From positions 744,001-808,000 of the forward strand of contig NZ_JACXST010000002.1 in NCBI RefSeq assembly GCF_014850975.1: DNA of 64,000 bases, read 5' to 3'. Shown piece by piece: positions 1 to 8,786 of the stretch (position 1 is the stretch's first letter; every line of letters begins with the position of its first letter). The notes under the pieces are model-generated. The model saw nothing but the letters and a program-made list of their open reading frames with translations. It was not told the origin of the DNA and did not search any database. Origin of the DNA: Methylomonas fluvii. Lineage in GTDB: Bacteria; Pseudomonadota; Gammaproteobacteria; Methylococcales; Methylomonadaceae. Both the position numbers and the translations under genes were made by a program.

Positions 1-1
1 G

Positions 2-784
2 GACACCGATTTGAACCAAACCCATAACACCCAGCCGGCGATGTTAGCTGCCGGCGTCGCGGTATGGCGGGCCTGGTGCGAAAAGACCGATATCAAGCCC
101 GCCTGGATGGCCGGCCATAGCTTGGGTGAATACACCGCCCTGGTCTGTTCCGGTGCGCTGGGTTATGAAGACGCCATTCGTCTGGTCGCCGAGCGTGGCC
201 GCCTGATGCAAGAAGCGGTACCGGCTGGAAAAGGCGCGATGGCGGCAATTCTGGGCCTGGAAGATCATCAAGTCGTTAACACCTGCGCCGAAGTCGCCAA
301 TGGCGAAATCGTCGCCGCTGCCAATTTCAACGCCCCAGGCCAAGTCGTAATTGCTGGCGAAACCGCCGCAGTGGAAAGAGCGATGGAAGCCTTGAAAGCG
401 CTGGGTGCCAAACGGGCATTAAAGTTACCGGTTAGCGTGCCTTCCCACTGTGCCTTGATGGAAGCGGCCTCCGACAAGCTAAACGACATACTGCAAGACC
501 TTAACGTCGAGATGCCCAATAGCACGCTAATCCACAACGCCGACGTCAAATCGCACGGCTCACCCGAAGTGATTCGCTACGCGCTAAAAGAACAATTGTT
601 CAAACCGGTCCGTTGGGTGGAAAGCGTCAAATTCATGCACGAACAAGGCGTTACCGCCTTTGTTGAATGCGGACCCGGCAAAGTATTAGTCGGTTTAAAC
701 AAACGCATAGCGCCGGATGCAGCGCATTACACAATTTACGACCTCGAAACCATCAACAATGTTGTGGAGCAACTCCGTGGATAA
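2..784 (+). CDS. fabD: Malonyl-CoA:ACP transacylase FabD (5' partial)
   Basis: Transfers the malonyl group from CoA to acyl carrier protein, the entry step of type II fatty-acid elongation in the cytoplasm. The reading frame is already open at base 2, so the N-terminus lies outside the window. The nucleophile motif GHSLG is encoded near 113-127. The downstream PSHC segment carries the catalytic histidine and GPGKVL is the usual C-terminal FabD signature. The stop codon overlaps the start of fabG (GTG at 777), so the two are translationally coupled as in classic fab operons. Identification is secure; only the missing start is uncertain. Confidence 0.95.
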   Translation, partial: DTDLNQTHNTQPAMLAAGVAVWRAWCEKTDIKPAWMAGHSLGEYTALVCSGALGYEDAIRLVAERGRLMQEAVPAGKGAMAAILGLEDHQVVNTCAEVANGEIVAAANFNAPGQVVIAGETAAVERAMEALKALGAKRALKLPVSVPSHCALMEAASDKLNDILQDLNVEMPNSTLIHNADVKSHGSPEVIRYALKEQLFKPVRWVESVKFMHEQGVTAFVECGPGKVLVGLNKRIAPDAAHYTIYDLETINNVVEQLRG

Positions 785-1505
785 AAAACTCGCCATCGTT
801 ACCGGCGCCAGCCGCGGCATAGGCCGGGCCATAGCCGAAAAATTAGTCGCAGACGGCTTTTTTGTAGTCGGCACTGCCACCTCCGATAGCGGCGCCGACG
901 CGATCTCCGCTTATCTGGGCGACAACGGCAAAGGCTACAAATTAAACGTCGCCGATTCCGCCGACATCGACAGCTTTATCAAAACCACCGGCGACGCTTA
1001 CGGCACCCCAGCAGTATTGGTCAACAACGCCGGCATCACCCGCGACAATCTGTTGATGCGGATGAAAGACGAGGAATGGAACGACATCATCACCACCAAC
1101 CTGACCTCAATTTTTAGAATGAGCAAAGCCGTGTTGCGCGGCATGATGAAAGTCCGTTACGGCCGCATCATCAATATCTCTTCCGTAGTCGGCTCGACCG
1201 GTAACGCCGGCCAAACCAACTATGCGGCGGCCAAAGCCGGCATGATCGGCTTTGCCAAATCCATGGCCAAAGAAGTGGGTTCACGCGGCATTACCGTCAA
1301 TACAGTATCGCCCGGCTTTATCGATACCGACATGACCAAGGAACTGTCGGAAGACATCAAGAATGCACTGCTGGGTTCGATTGCCTTAGGCCGCCTGGGC
1401 CAACCGGAAGAAATCGCCCACGCTGTGTCTTTCCTGGCATCCGAGCAAGCCTCTTACATCACCGGCGAAACCTTGCATGTCAATGGCGGCATGTATATGC
1501 CTTAA
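777..1505 (+). CDS. fabG: 3-oxoacyl-ACP reductase FabG
   Basis: NADPH-dependent reductase that converts 3-oxoacyl-ACP to 3-hydroxyacyl-ACP in fatty-acid synthesis. It is a short-chain dehydrogenase with the TGASRGIG nucleotide-binding loop near residue 10, the NNAG motif and the catalytic Ser...YxxxK set (ISSVVGS and YAAAK). The C-terminus GGMYMP is typical. I chose the GTG at 777: it gives a 242-residue protein of normal size, overlaps the fabD stop, and has a purine-rich GGAG at about 766 upstream. An in-frame ATG at 717 lies inside fabD and would add a non-homologous leader. The gene ends just before a strong terminator. Confidence 0.95.
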   Translation: MDKKLAIVTGASRGIGRAIAEKLVADGFFVVGTATSDSGADAISAYLGDNGKGYKLNVADSADIDSFIKTTGDAYGTPAVLVNNAGITRDNLLMRMKDEEWNDIITTNLTSIFRMSKAVLRGMMKVRYGRIINISSVVGSTGNAGQTNYAAAKAGMIGFAKSMAKEVGSRGITVNTVSPGFIDTDMTKELSEDIKNALLGSIALGRLGQPEEIAHAVSFLASEQASYITGETLHVNGGMYMP

Positions 1506-1527
1506 AGCCTGGCAGATTGCTTTAAAC

Positions 1528-1567
1528 AAAAAAGGCCGGCAACCATTAGAGTTACCGGCCTTTTTTA
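1528..1567. terminator. Bidirectional intrinsic terminator
   Basis: A GGCCGG/CCGGCC stem is flanked by an A run on one side and a T run on the other. It sits between the convergent fabG and response-regulator genes, so it can terminate transcription from both directions. Confidence 0.85.
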
Positions 1568-1575
1568 TTACTTGA

Positions 1576-2505
1576 TCACCCCCGCTGCAACACCATAGCC
1601 ACTGCCGCCGCCCGCGTCGAAACGCCCAGCTTTTCAAAAATATGCTCCAGATGTTTGTTCACGGTTCTGGGGCTGGTGGTCAGGATGATGCCGATCTCTT
1701 TATTGGTTTTACCGCGGGCAATCCACATCAAAATCTCGGCCTCACGAAAAGTCAGCTTGAGTTTGTCCCGCAAGGTTTCCGGCGTCCATTGCGCATCTTC
1801 TCGCTGCAATAACAGCAGATATTCATCCGGATTTTGAGACGGGCTGACTCTCAATACAAATCCAGGGGCCAGCCGATGTGCTTCCGCTTCCGGCTCTGGG
1901 GTCGTGCGCTCTGTTTGCCGCAGCCACCGTTGAAACCAGCCGTTGAGTGTTTCCGGCAAGACCGTATCGGCTAAGTGCGCCAAGCCCTGTAGTTCGGCGA
2001 AATCCGCCAGCCACTCACTAGCAGCCGGCGTCAGCCAGACGATACGCCCGGAGACATCAGTGGCCAAAGCCGCGAACTCATGATGATCCAGTAAACTCTG
2101 GGCACGCCGCAAATTTCGGGTTTGGGTTAAATGTACCTCGATACGCGCTAACACTTCGGCTGGCCGAATCGGCTTGACGATGTAATCCAGCGCCCCTTCA
2201 CCGAAGCCTCTCAGCAAGTTCTCCAACTCGCTTAAACCGGTCATGAACAGGACCGGGATCGGCGCGGTATCGGGATCGGCTTTTAAGCGGTTGCAGGTTT
2301 CAAAACCATCAATACCGGGCATCATCACATCCAGCAGAATAATATCCGGCTTGATATATTGAATCTGCTCTATTGCCGAACAACCATCGGTCGCCACTAG
2401 CACCCGATAGTTGGCCTCAGACAAGGTATCGGACAACAAAGCCAAATTGCCTGGCGTGTCATCGACAATCAATACCGTACCGTTTATGGCAGATGCTTCC
2501 ATCAT
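1576..2505 (-). CDS. Response regulator with LuxR-type DNA-binding domain
   Basis: Two-component response regulator of 309 residues. Residues 9-125 are a receiver domain with the VLIVDDTP acidic pocket, the phospho-acceptor Asp at about 59 in ILLDVMMPG, and the KP pair (VKPIRP). The middle looks like a PAS-like sensor or linker (ATDVSGRIVWLTPAA). The last 60 residues are a LuxR/GerE helix-turn-helix (LTFREAEILMWIARGKTNKEIG). The gene overlaps the preceding hybrid kinase by 4 bases (ATGA), so the pair is translationally coupled and almost certainly forms one signalling system. Proximity to the formamide/urea genes suggests it controls them. LuxR proteins bind palindromes, and two near-identical palindromes lie at 6857 and 13993. 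Confidence 0.9.
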   Translation of the reverse strand: MMEASAINGTVLIVDDTPGNLALLSDTLSEANYRVLVATDGCSAIEQIQYIKPDIILLDVMMPGIDGFETCNRLKADPDTAPIPVLFMTGLSELENLLRGFGEGALDYIVKPIRPAEVLARIEVHLTQTRNLRRAQSLLDHHEFAALATDVSGRIVWLTPAASEWLADFAELQGLAHLADTVLPETLNGWFQRWLRQTERTTPEPEAEAHRLAPGFVLRVSPSQNPDEYLLLLQREDAQWTPETLRDKLKLTFREAEILMWIARGKTNKEIGIILTTSPRTVNKHLEHIFEKLGVSTRAAAVAMVLQRG

Positions 2506-5500
2506 CGAGACACCTCCTGTTTCTGCATATTTAACAGCTTTCTGATCTCACCGATGCGGAATTGGCTGGCCAAGGCCGTCAACTTCGCAAAAAAGGCGCT
2601 GTAACTCGGTTCGGTCTCGGCGAGTTGTTCCAATACCTTTTTCAAGCCCAATAAATCGCCAATCCTGACACACTCCACGCAAGCCGTTAGCAATTCCGGC
2701 GGCGGCACTTGCAAAGGCTCAGCACTTATTTGCGGCGCTGCTGGCGCCACTTCATTTTGGTATAACCAGGTCAGTGCCAGGTATAGCTTCAGCTTCTTCA
2801 TCAACTGCGCGACTTGAATCGGTTTGGATAAAAAGTCGTTACAACCGGCATTCAAAGCCGCCAATCGATCACTAGGGTAGGCATTGGCGCTTAGCACCAA
2901 GATCGGCATGGCCCATTTCTGTTCGCGTAACTGCATCGCGGTTTCGATACCACTAATCCCGATCATGGAAATATCCAACAAAATGATGTCGGGCGGATTT
3001 TCCGGCACCTTGAGCAAACACTCTTCCCCGGAACAGGCTTCACTCAGATAAAAGCCTAAAGGCTCCAGCATCGATAACAATAACTCACGATGATCTCGTT
3101 GGTCATCTACCACCAATATTTTCCGGCGCCCCCCCTGATAGCCAATAATGGCGGCTTTCGGATCCGTTTCTGCTTCCGCCCCCAAACTGGGCAGCAACAA
3201 ACGCACGGTAAAGGTGGAACCCTGGCCAATTTGACTTTTCACTGTCAATTCTCCACCCATGACCTCGGTGAGAATCTTGCTGATCGTCAATCCCAAGCCG
3301 CTACCTGCCACCGCATTGCCGGTAGGATTATGCAAGCGGGTGAAAGGCTGAAAAATATCCTGCAACTGCTCTTCGTCGATACCGCTACCGGTGTCGCTGA
3401 CCTGAAAATTTGCCACACCACCGCTGTAGCCGATCCGCAAGACAATTTCTCCGGTCGAGGTAAATTTCACAGCGTTACTCAGTAAGTTGATTAAGATCTG
3501 CCCTACCCGCTTTTCGTCGCCACGAATGCGCTGCGGCAGTGTATGCGAAATCTGACACACAAAATTCAGGCCCTTGTCTTCGGCCTGCAATTTGTAGGTG
3601 TGTACCAGATGCTCGATGAAATCCGGAAAATGGATGGGCTGGTATTTCAGCTCGAACTTTCGAGCTTCGATCCGGGCAATATCCAATATATCTTCAATCA
3701 ATGCGCACAAATGCTCACCACTGCGCTTCAAGGTTTCCACGGCTTGCTGGCGGTGCGCGGGAATACTCGGGTCTTGATGTAAAATATGCGCATAACCGAT
3801 GATGCTATTCAGCGGCGAGCGTATCTCGTGGCTCATATTACTCAAGAACCGACTCTTGGCTTGATTGGCGGTATCGGCCATTTTCATCGCGCGCTGCAGT
3901 TTGCTATCGGTATGTTTGTGCTCTTCGATTTCCGTCAGCAGAAGCTGCGTTTGTTTGGCAGTCTCCTCATGCGCCACCCGTCGGCTTTCTGCGTTCAGAA
4001 TTAACCACCAGGTGCAAAGCCCGATAAACACCAGCAATGAAGCATAGATCTTCAGAAAATTATTCAGTAATAGCTGAAACGCCCCGGCGTCCCCCTGCAC
4101 ACTGAGTAAATCCTGATAATAAATAATGCTGATAAAAATACCGCTCAGCACCGATAAAAACAAAAACATCAAGGTAAAGCGCAGCAAACGCAGACGGGCG
4201 TCCAGGCTCATCGCGCCCGGCAAGCAACATTTCGCCAATTTTTCCAAATAGTCTTCAAAGCGGAAGCCCACCTTGCAGCCATCGAGGCAGCGCGCATCCA
4301 GCGTGCAACACAAGGAGCAAATACTACCCGAGTAAGCGGGGCAATAGGCAATGTCTTCGTACTCAAACTCGTTCTCGCAAATCGAACATTTGTTATACGA
4401 TTTGCGATTATTTTCTTCCCGATTCCGCGCTAAATAATGTTTGCCGCCGGATAAATAAGCAATGGTCGGCGCCAGCACAAACGCCACTCCCAAAGCAATA
4501 AAGGCAGAAAATGCCTGCGCATAGACACCGAACAATCCGGCGTAGGCCAAAATCGACACCAACGACGCGCAGAAGGTGGAAATGATGCCCACCGGGTTTA
4601 AGTCCGCGAGATAAGCACGTTTGAACTCCACCACTTTGGGGCTCAAGCCAAAGGGCTTATTGATCATTAATTCTGCGGCAATGGAACTGATCCAGGCAAT
4701 CGACATGTGCGAGAACAAACCCAAGACTTTTTCAAGCGCACCGAATACGCCGAATTCCATCAACAACAGCGCAATCAACACATTGAAAAACAACCAGACC
4801 ACGCGACCGGGATGACTATGGGTTAATCTGGAAAAAAAGTTGGACCAAGCCAGGGAGCCGGCATAGGCATTGGTCACGTTGATTTTAATTTGGCTGACAA
4901 TCACAAATAAAGTGGTGGCCGCCAGCGCCCATTTCGGGTCGCCAAACAATTCGTTATATGCCACCAGATACATCTGGGTGGGCTCGTGCGCGTGCTCTGG
5001 GCTTACCCCGTGCCGAATTGCCAAATGTGCCAACAACGCGCCCAGCAGCTGCCTTAAGGCGCCAAACACGATCCAGCCCGGACCGGCCGCCAACATGGCC
5101 AGCCACCAACGGGTTTTATTACCCCGATGCTTTTGGGGCATGAAGCGCAGAAAGTCGACTTGTTCACCGATCTGCGCCACCATGGAAAACGCTACCGTTG
5201 CGGCGGTGCCAAACAATAACCAATCGAAACCTTGGCCACTGCCGGCAATCCAGAAATAAGCGCCTAAAGTCTCCAACGCCTCCGGCTCACGCATCGCGAC
5301 AGCGACGTACGGCGATATCAGCAATAGTAACCATACGGGTTGCGTCCACAATTGCATCCGACTGATGGTGGTAATACCAAAGGTCACCAATGGAATCACC
5401 ACCACCGCACTTATCACATAGGCAATCTCCAGCGGCACATTGAAGTAAAGCTCGATCGCCAAGGACATGATCGAGGCTTCCAAGGCAAACAGGGTAAAGG

Positions 5501-5879
5501 TATAGGACGCGTAAATCAGCGAGGTTACCGTGGACCCGATATAGCCAAAACCGGCCGCCCGAGTCAACAGATCGATATCAATGTGGTAGCGAGCGGCGTA
5601 ATAGCCAATGGGCAGGCTAACTACAAATATGACGACAGCTACAATGATGATCGCCCAAAAAGCGTTGGTAAAACCGTAATTGATGGAGAGGAAGCCTCCG
5701 ATGGCTTCGAGTACCAAAAAAGACGTGGAGCCAAAAGCGGTATTGGCCACTTCAAATTCCGACCATTTCCGAAACCGGCGCGGCGCAAAGCGCAGGGCAT
5801 AGTCTTCCAGGGTCTCGTTAGCAACCAGGCCGTTGTACTCACGGCGAATTTTGGTAATGCTTTGATGGGTGGTTTTCAT
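2502..5879 (-). CDS. NCS1-type permease / hybrid histidine kinase fusion
   Basis: A 1125-residue membrane sensor. Residues about 40-475 resemble a nucleobase:cation symporter-1 permease with some twelve membrane segments. Residues 498-535 hold eight cysteines (C498, C501, C513, C521, C524, C525, C531, C535), a likely metal-binding cluster. Two more membrane segments follow at about 565-625. A HisKA domain has the phospho-acceptor His near 684 in MSHEIRSPLN, and the HATPase domain has N803 (LLSNAVKF) and glycine boxes (DTGSG, GSGLGL). A receiver domain carries Asp near 969. A short C-terminal tail follows. By analogy with CbrA-type transporter-kinase fusions, it may sense a nitrogen compound through its permease part; this is inference. 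It is co-transcribed with the downstream regulator. An in-frame ATG at 5879 is the only reasonable start. Confidence 0.88.
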   Translation of the reverse strand: MKTTHQSITKIRREYNGLVANETLEDYALRFAPRRFRKWSEFEVANTAFGSTSFLVLEAIGGFLSINYGFTNAFWAIIIVAVVIFVVSLPIGYYAARYHIDIDLLTRAAGFGYIGSTVTSLIYASYTFTLFALEASIMSLAIELYFNVPLEIAYVISAVVVIPLVTFGITTISRMQLWTQPVWLLLLISPYVAVAMREPEALETLGAYFWIAGSGQGFDWLLFGTAATVAFSMVAQIGEQVDFLRFMPQKHRGNKTRWWLAMLAAGPGWIVFGALRQLLGALLAHLAIRHGVSPEHAHEPTQMYLVAYNELFGDPKWALAATTLFVIVSQIKINVTNAYAGSLAWSNFFSRLTHSHPGRVVWLFFNVLIALLLMEFGVFGALEKVLGLFSHMSIAWISSIAAELMINKPFGLSPKVVEFKRAYLADLNPVGIISTFCASLVSILAYAGLFGVYAQAFSAFIALGVAFVLAPTIAYLSGGKHYLARNREENNRKSYNKCSICENEFEYEDIAYCPAYSGSICSLCCTLDARCLDGCKVGFRFEDYLEKLAKCCLPGAMSLDARLRLLRFTLMFLFLSVLSGIFISIIYYQDLLSVQGDAGAFQLLLNNFLKIYASLLVFIGLCTWWLILNAESRRVAHEETAKQTQLLLTEIEEHKHTDSKLQRAMKMADTANQAKSRFLSNMSHEIRSPLNSIIGYAHILHQDPSIPAHRQQAVETLKRSGEHLCALIEDILDIARIEARKFELKYQPIHFPDFIEHLVHTYKLQAEDKGLNFVCQISHTLPQRIRGDEKRVGQILINLLSNAVKFTSTGEIVLRIGYSGGVANFQVSDTGSGIDEEQLQDIFQPFTRLHNPTGNAVAGSGLGLTISKILTEVMGGELTVKSQIGQGSTFTVRLLLPSLGAEAETDPKAAIIGYQGGRRKILVVDDQRDHRELLLSMLEPLGFYLSEACSGEECLLKVPENPPDIILLDISMIGISGIETAMQLREQKWAMPILVLSANAYPSDRLAALNAGCNDFLSKPIQVAQLMKKLKLYLALTWLYQNEVAPAAPQISAEPLQVPPPELLTACVECVRIGDLLGLKKVLEQLAETEPSYSAFFAKLTALASQFRIGEIRKLLNMQKQEVSR

Positions 5880-6038
5880 TGTCTAAGTCTATCCGCCGCT
5901 AGCGCTTAGTGATAGGTCGGCGGCAAACCGCCCATCAGCCAAAGCACCGCGCTAGCGACATGTCCGAAATAGCTGGCAAGCCGACATTCCCGCATCGTTA
6001 ACCAAGCTCGCCATGAGCGACGGCCATAGCCTTGCCCA

Positions 6039-6800
6039 TCACTTCCGCTCGTAACCAAATTCAAGTATCACGGGTGATCCCTGATTGTGAATAATCAGCT
6101 GCTTCTTGGTCTCCACGGTGGACTCCTCGATCCGCGTGGTCGAAGAACCCTCAGGCTTGACCAGGGCCGGCACCTGCTTCACTTCCACTTGCACATCGGG
6201 CATCCAACTCGGCTTGAAGGTATGGGTATCCATAAGGTGCCCGGTGGCCGGCAGTTTCAGTTCACCCAACAGATCAAAACACACGGTACTGACATGATCG
6301 ACCACTTTGTCAGTGACTTTGGTTTGGTTGGGTTCATCGATGAGCTGATGAGCGCTGACGGTCGCCTTGTTTTCGATACTCGCCGTATCACTGCCAATTT
6401 TTTTTAAGTGGCAACTGATCGGCAACACCCGGGCTTTTTGAAACCCCAAACCGCGCGGGTCAGAATCACCACTACTCCAGGAAAAACCCACCGGGGTATC
6501 GCCAGTGGACGCTTTGCCCAACCTGATCTCTAGGGTGTGCGAGCTATCGACACGGCTAGCTTTGACCGGATAGTGCCACTCCGCAAGATTCTTACCGACA
6601 CGCTCGGCAATCAAGCTTGGCGCCAGTTTAAAACCAAATTGGCCGAGGTTCTCATCAGCCACGTCCAGCACAATCCCGGTGATCGACGCCCGGTCGATCA
6701 CTTCCACACCCGGCTGCGCCACTGCCGGACCCAGCAAACACCAGGACAATAAGCAAAGTCCAATGCGGACATGTTTCAACGACAGCTCATACCTACTCAC
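6039..6800 (-). CDS. Secreted protein of unknown function
   Basis: A 253-residue protein starting at a GTG with a good ribosome site (GGAGAT seven bases upstream). Residues 1-28 form a signal peptide (hydrophobic core LCLLSWCLLGPAVA then Q), so the product is periplasmic or outer-membrane associated. The rest is soluble, with no motif I recognise. It contains paired cysteines (SCHLKK, STVCFD) and ends in a beta-rich stretch. It lies between the sensor kinase and the palindrome-containing promoter region of the formamidase genes and is divergent from fmdA. A role in amide sensing or uptake is possible but unsupported. Confidence 0.7.
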   Translation of the reverse strand: MSRYELSLKHVRIGLCLLSWCLLGPAVAQPGVEVIDRASITGIVLDVADENLGQFGFKLAPSLIAERVGKNLAEWHYPVKASRVDSSHTLEIRLGKASTGDTPVGFSWSSGDSDPRGLGFQKARVLPISCHLKKIGSDTASIENKATVSAHQLIDEPNQTKVTDKVVDHVSTVCFDLLGELKLPATGHLMDTHTFKPSWMPDVQVEVKQVPALVKPEGSSTTRIEESTVETKKQLIIHNQGSPVILEFGYERK

Positions 6801-6856
6801 AATTATCTCCTAACGGTTCAAGTTCACTCTACGTAAGCCCTGCTTGGCCTGCCATA

Positions 6857-6884
6857 CGTCAAATGACTGATGAGTCATTTGACG
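6857..6884. promoter_or_regulatory. Perfect 28-bp palindromic operator upstream of fmdA
   Basis: Two perfect 12-base arms, CGTCAAATGACT and AGTCATTTGACG, flank the spacer GATG. An almost identical site lies at 13993-14020 before the porin gene. The position immediately upstream of a candidate -35 suggests a transcription activator site. Confidence 0.75.
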
Positions 6885-6886
6885 AA

Positions 6887-6915
6887 TTGTGGGAACGGCC
6901 GGCGAATTTAACAAT
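6887..6915 (+). promoter_or_regulatory. Candidate activated promoter for fmdA
   Basis: TTGTGG at 6887-6892 and AACAAT at 6910-6915 are 17 bases apart, directly after the palindrome. The same arrangement (TTGTTG, 17 bases, AACAAT) follows the palindrome at 13993. The conservation supports a promoter; the hexamers themselves are weak matches to sigma-70. Confidence 0.45.
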
Positions 6916-7073
6916 GAATCCCGGCAGAACTGCTAACAAGCCTGACAAAAGACTGCCTTTATTTCCATCGAGATTACGCACAACAAGGGGATTTTATATG
7001 AATGGTGTTATCGCAAGGGCTTTAACCGCAGCATTAATTTCTTGTCATTGAAATTCACCGTTGAGGAGGCCGC

Positions 7074-8296
7074 ATGAAAACGTTAATTAAGTTAGATTTA
7101 GACAAAAAGCCCTGGGAACAGGATGGTCTGATCCACAACCGCTGGCATCCGGACTTGCCGATGGTCGCCATGGTTAAACCCGGCGACGAATTTCGGGTGG
7201 AATGCATGGACTGGACCGGCGGCCAGATCGGCAATAACGACAGCGCCAACGACGTCCGCGATGTGGATTTGACCCAGGTTCATTATTTAAGTGGGCCGAT
7301 AGGTGTGGAAGGCGCCGAGCCGGGCGACTTAATGGTCGTGGAAATTCTTGATGTCGGCACCCTGGACGACTATCAATGGGGCTTCAACGGCCTGTTCGCC
7401 AAGGAAAACGGCGGCGGCTTTCTGACCGATCATTACCCGGATGCGCGCAAATCCATATGGGATTTTCACGGCATCTACACCACCTCCCGGCACATTCCCA
7501 ATGTCAAATTCGCCGGCATCATGCATCCGGGTTTGATCGGCTGCTTACCGTCCCGCGAATTGCTGGAAAACTGGAATGCGCGCGAAGCCGCACTGATTGC
7601 CACCGATCCGGACCGGGTTCCGGCATTGGCGCTCCCCCCAACCCGCAATCGGCAGTGATGGGCCGTTTAACCGGCGAAGCCGCGGCCGCCGCCGCTGCGG
7701 AAGGCGCTAGAACCGTGCCACCGCGCGACCATGGCGGCAACTGCGACATTAAAAACCTCACCAAGGGCTCTAAAGTATTTTTCCCGGTTTACGTCAAAGA
7801 TGGCGGTCTGTCGATGGGCGACTTGCATTTCTCGCAAGGCGACGGCGAAATCACCTTCTGCGGCGCTATCGAAATGGCCGGCTATCTGGACATCAAAGTC
7901 AGCTTGATTAAAGAAGGCGTCCAAAAATACGGCATCAAAAACCCGATCTTCCAACCCAGCCCGCTGTCACCGGCGTATCGCGATTACCTAATTTTCGAAG
8001 GGATTTCGGTCGACGAACAAGGCAAGCAGCATTACCTGGACGTGCATGTGGCTTACCGTCAAGCCTGCCTAAACGCCATCGAATATCTGAAAAAATTCGG
8101 TTACAGCGGCGCTCAAGCCTTGTCGATTCTCGGTACCGCACCTGTGGAAGGCCACATAAGCGGCATCGTCGACATCCCCAATGCCTGCGCAACTTTATGG
8201 CTGCCGACCGAAATCTTCGACTTTGACCTGAAACCGAATGCCGATGGGCCGACCAAAATCATCACAGGCCCCACCGACATGGCGTTCACCAGTTAA
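7074..8296 (+). pseudogene. fmdA: Formamidase FmdA, frameshifted in a C6 run
   Basis: Formamidase hydrolyses formamide and short amides to ammonia plus acid. The first frame (7074-7658) encodes the N-terminal half, starting MKTLIKLDLDKKPW after GGAGG, with the typical DWTGGQIGNNDSA and HPGLIG segments. The protein then continues at full similarity in another frame to 8296 (NPQSAVMG, GGNCDIKNL, GTAPVEGHISGIVDIPN). The shift falls at the C run 7634-7639: seven C residues instead of six would join both halves into about 408 residues, the normal family length. This may be a sequencing or assembly error, a real loss-of-function mutation, or a slippage site. Both halves look well conserved, so decay, if real, is recent. 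It is followed by fmdB and an amide/urea ABC transporter. Confidence 0.88.
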
Positions 8297-8322
8297 TTCG
8301 GCAATCGATCAGGAGTTTGGCC

Positions 8323-8679
8323 ATGCCTTTGTACGAGTATCAGTGTCACGATTGCGGCCCGTTTACCGCAATCCGGAAGATGAGTGAATCCGCTAGTCCA
8401 GCCCTTTGCGCGCAGTGTGGAGCAGTCAGTGAGCGAGTGATTTCCGCGCCGCATTTTGCCTTATTGGGCAAATTGCAACGCCAGGCTCACGAAACCAACG
8501 AACGATCGGCGCACGAACCCAAATCGGTACGCCGCTCCAGTTGCGGCTGCAGCGGCACTCATACCTGTAAGCCAAACAATGAGCAGGCGAAGGCTGCTAA
8601 AAAAGCTGACCAAGGCCAAGCAAATGGCTTCCAGATGCAAACCAAGAAAACGGCGAGACCTTGGATGCTGGGACATTAG
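8323..8679 (+). CDS. fmdB: FmdB-family zinc-ribbon regulatory protein
   Basis: A small 118-residue protein whose N-terminus MPLYEYQCHDCG carries the first CxxC of the FmdB zinc ribbon, with the second CxxC (CAQCG) near residue 34. The C-terminal part is basic with an additional Cys cluster (SCGCSGTHTC), longer than the shortest FmdB proteins. FmdB was named from the formamidase locus of Methylophilus methylotrophus, where it was proposed to be regulatory; its mechanism is not known. The ATG at 8323 is preceded by AGGAG at 8311-8315. It sits 26 bases after fmdA, so the two are probably one operon. Confidence 0.88.
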   Translation: MPLYEYQCHDCGPFTAIRKMSESASPALCAQCGAVSERVISAPHFALLGKLQRQAHETNERSAHEPKSVRRSSCGCSGTHTCKPNNEQAKAAKKADQGQANGFQMQTKKTARPWMLGH

Positions 8680-8786
8680 CGGCTTCAAGTTTGGAGAATT
8701 AGCGAATTAAAAGTGTGTAACGCGGTAAATGGATTTGTGTATTCGGCAAATCCGGAGAGTTTGATTTATCAATCTGGAGAAACTAA

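Noticed and set aside
3090..3485. Long antisense frames opposite the kinase, urt and ure genes
   Set aside because: They are shadows of GC-biased codons in real genes, without ribosome sites or recognisable protein sequence.
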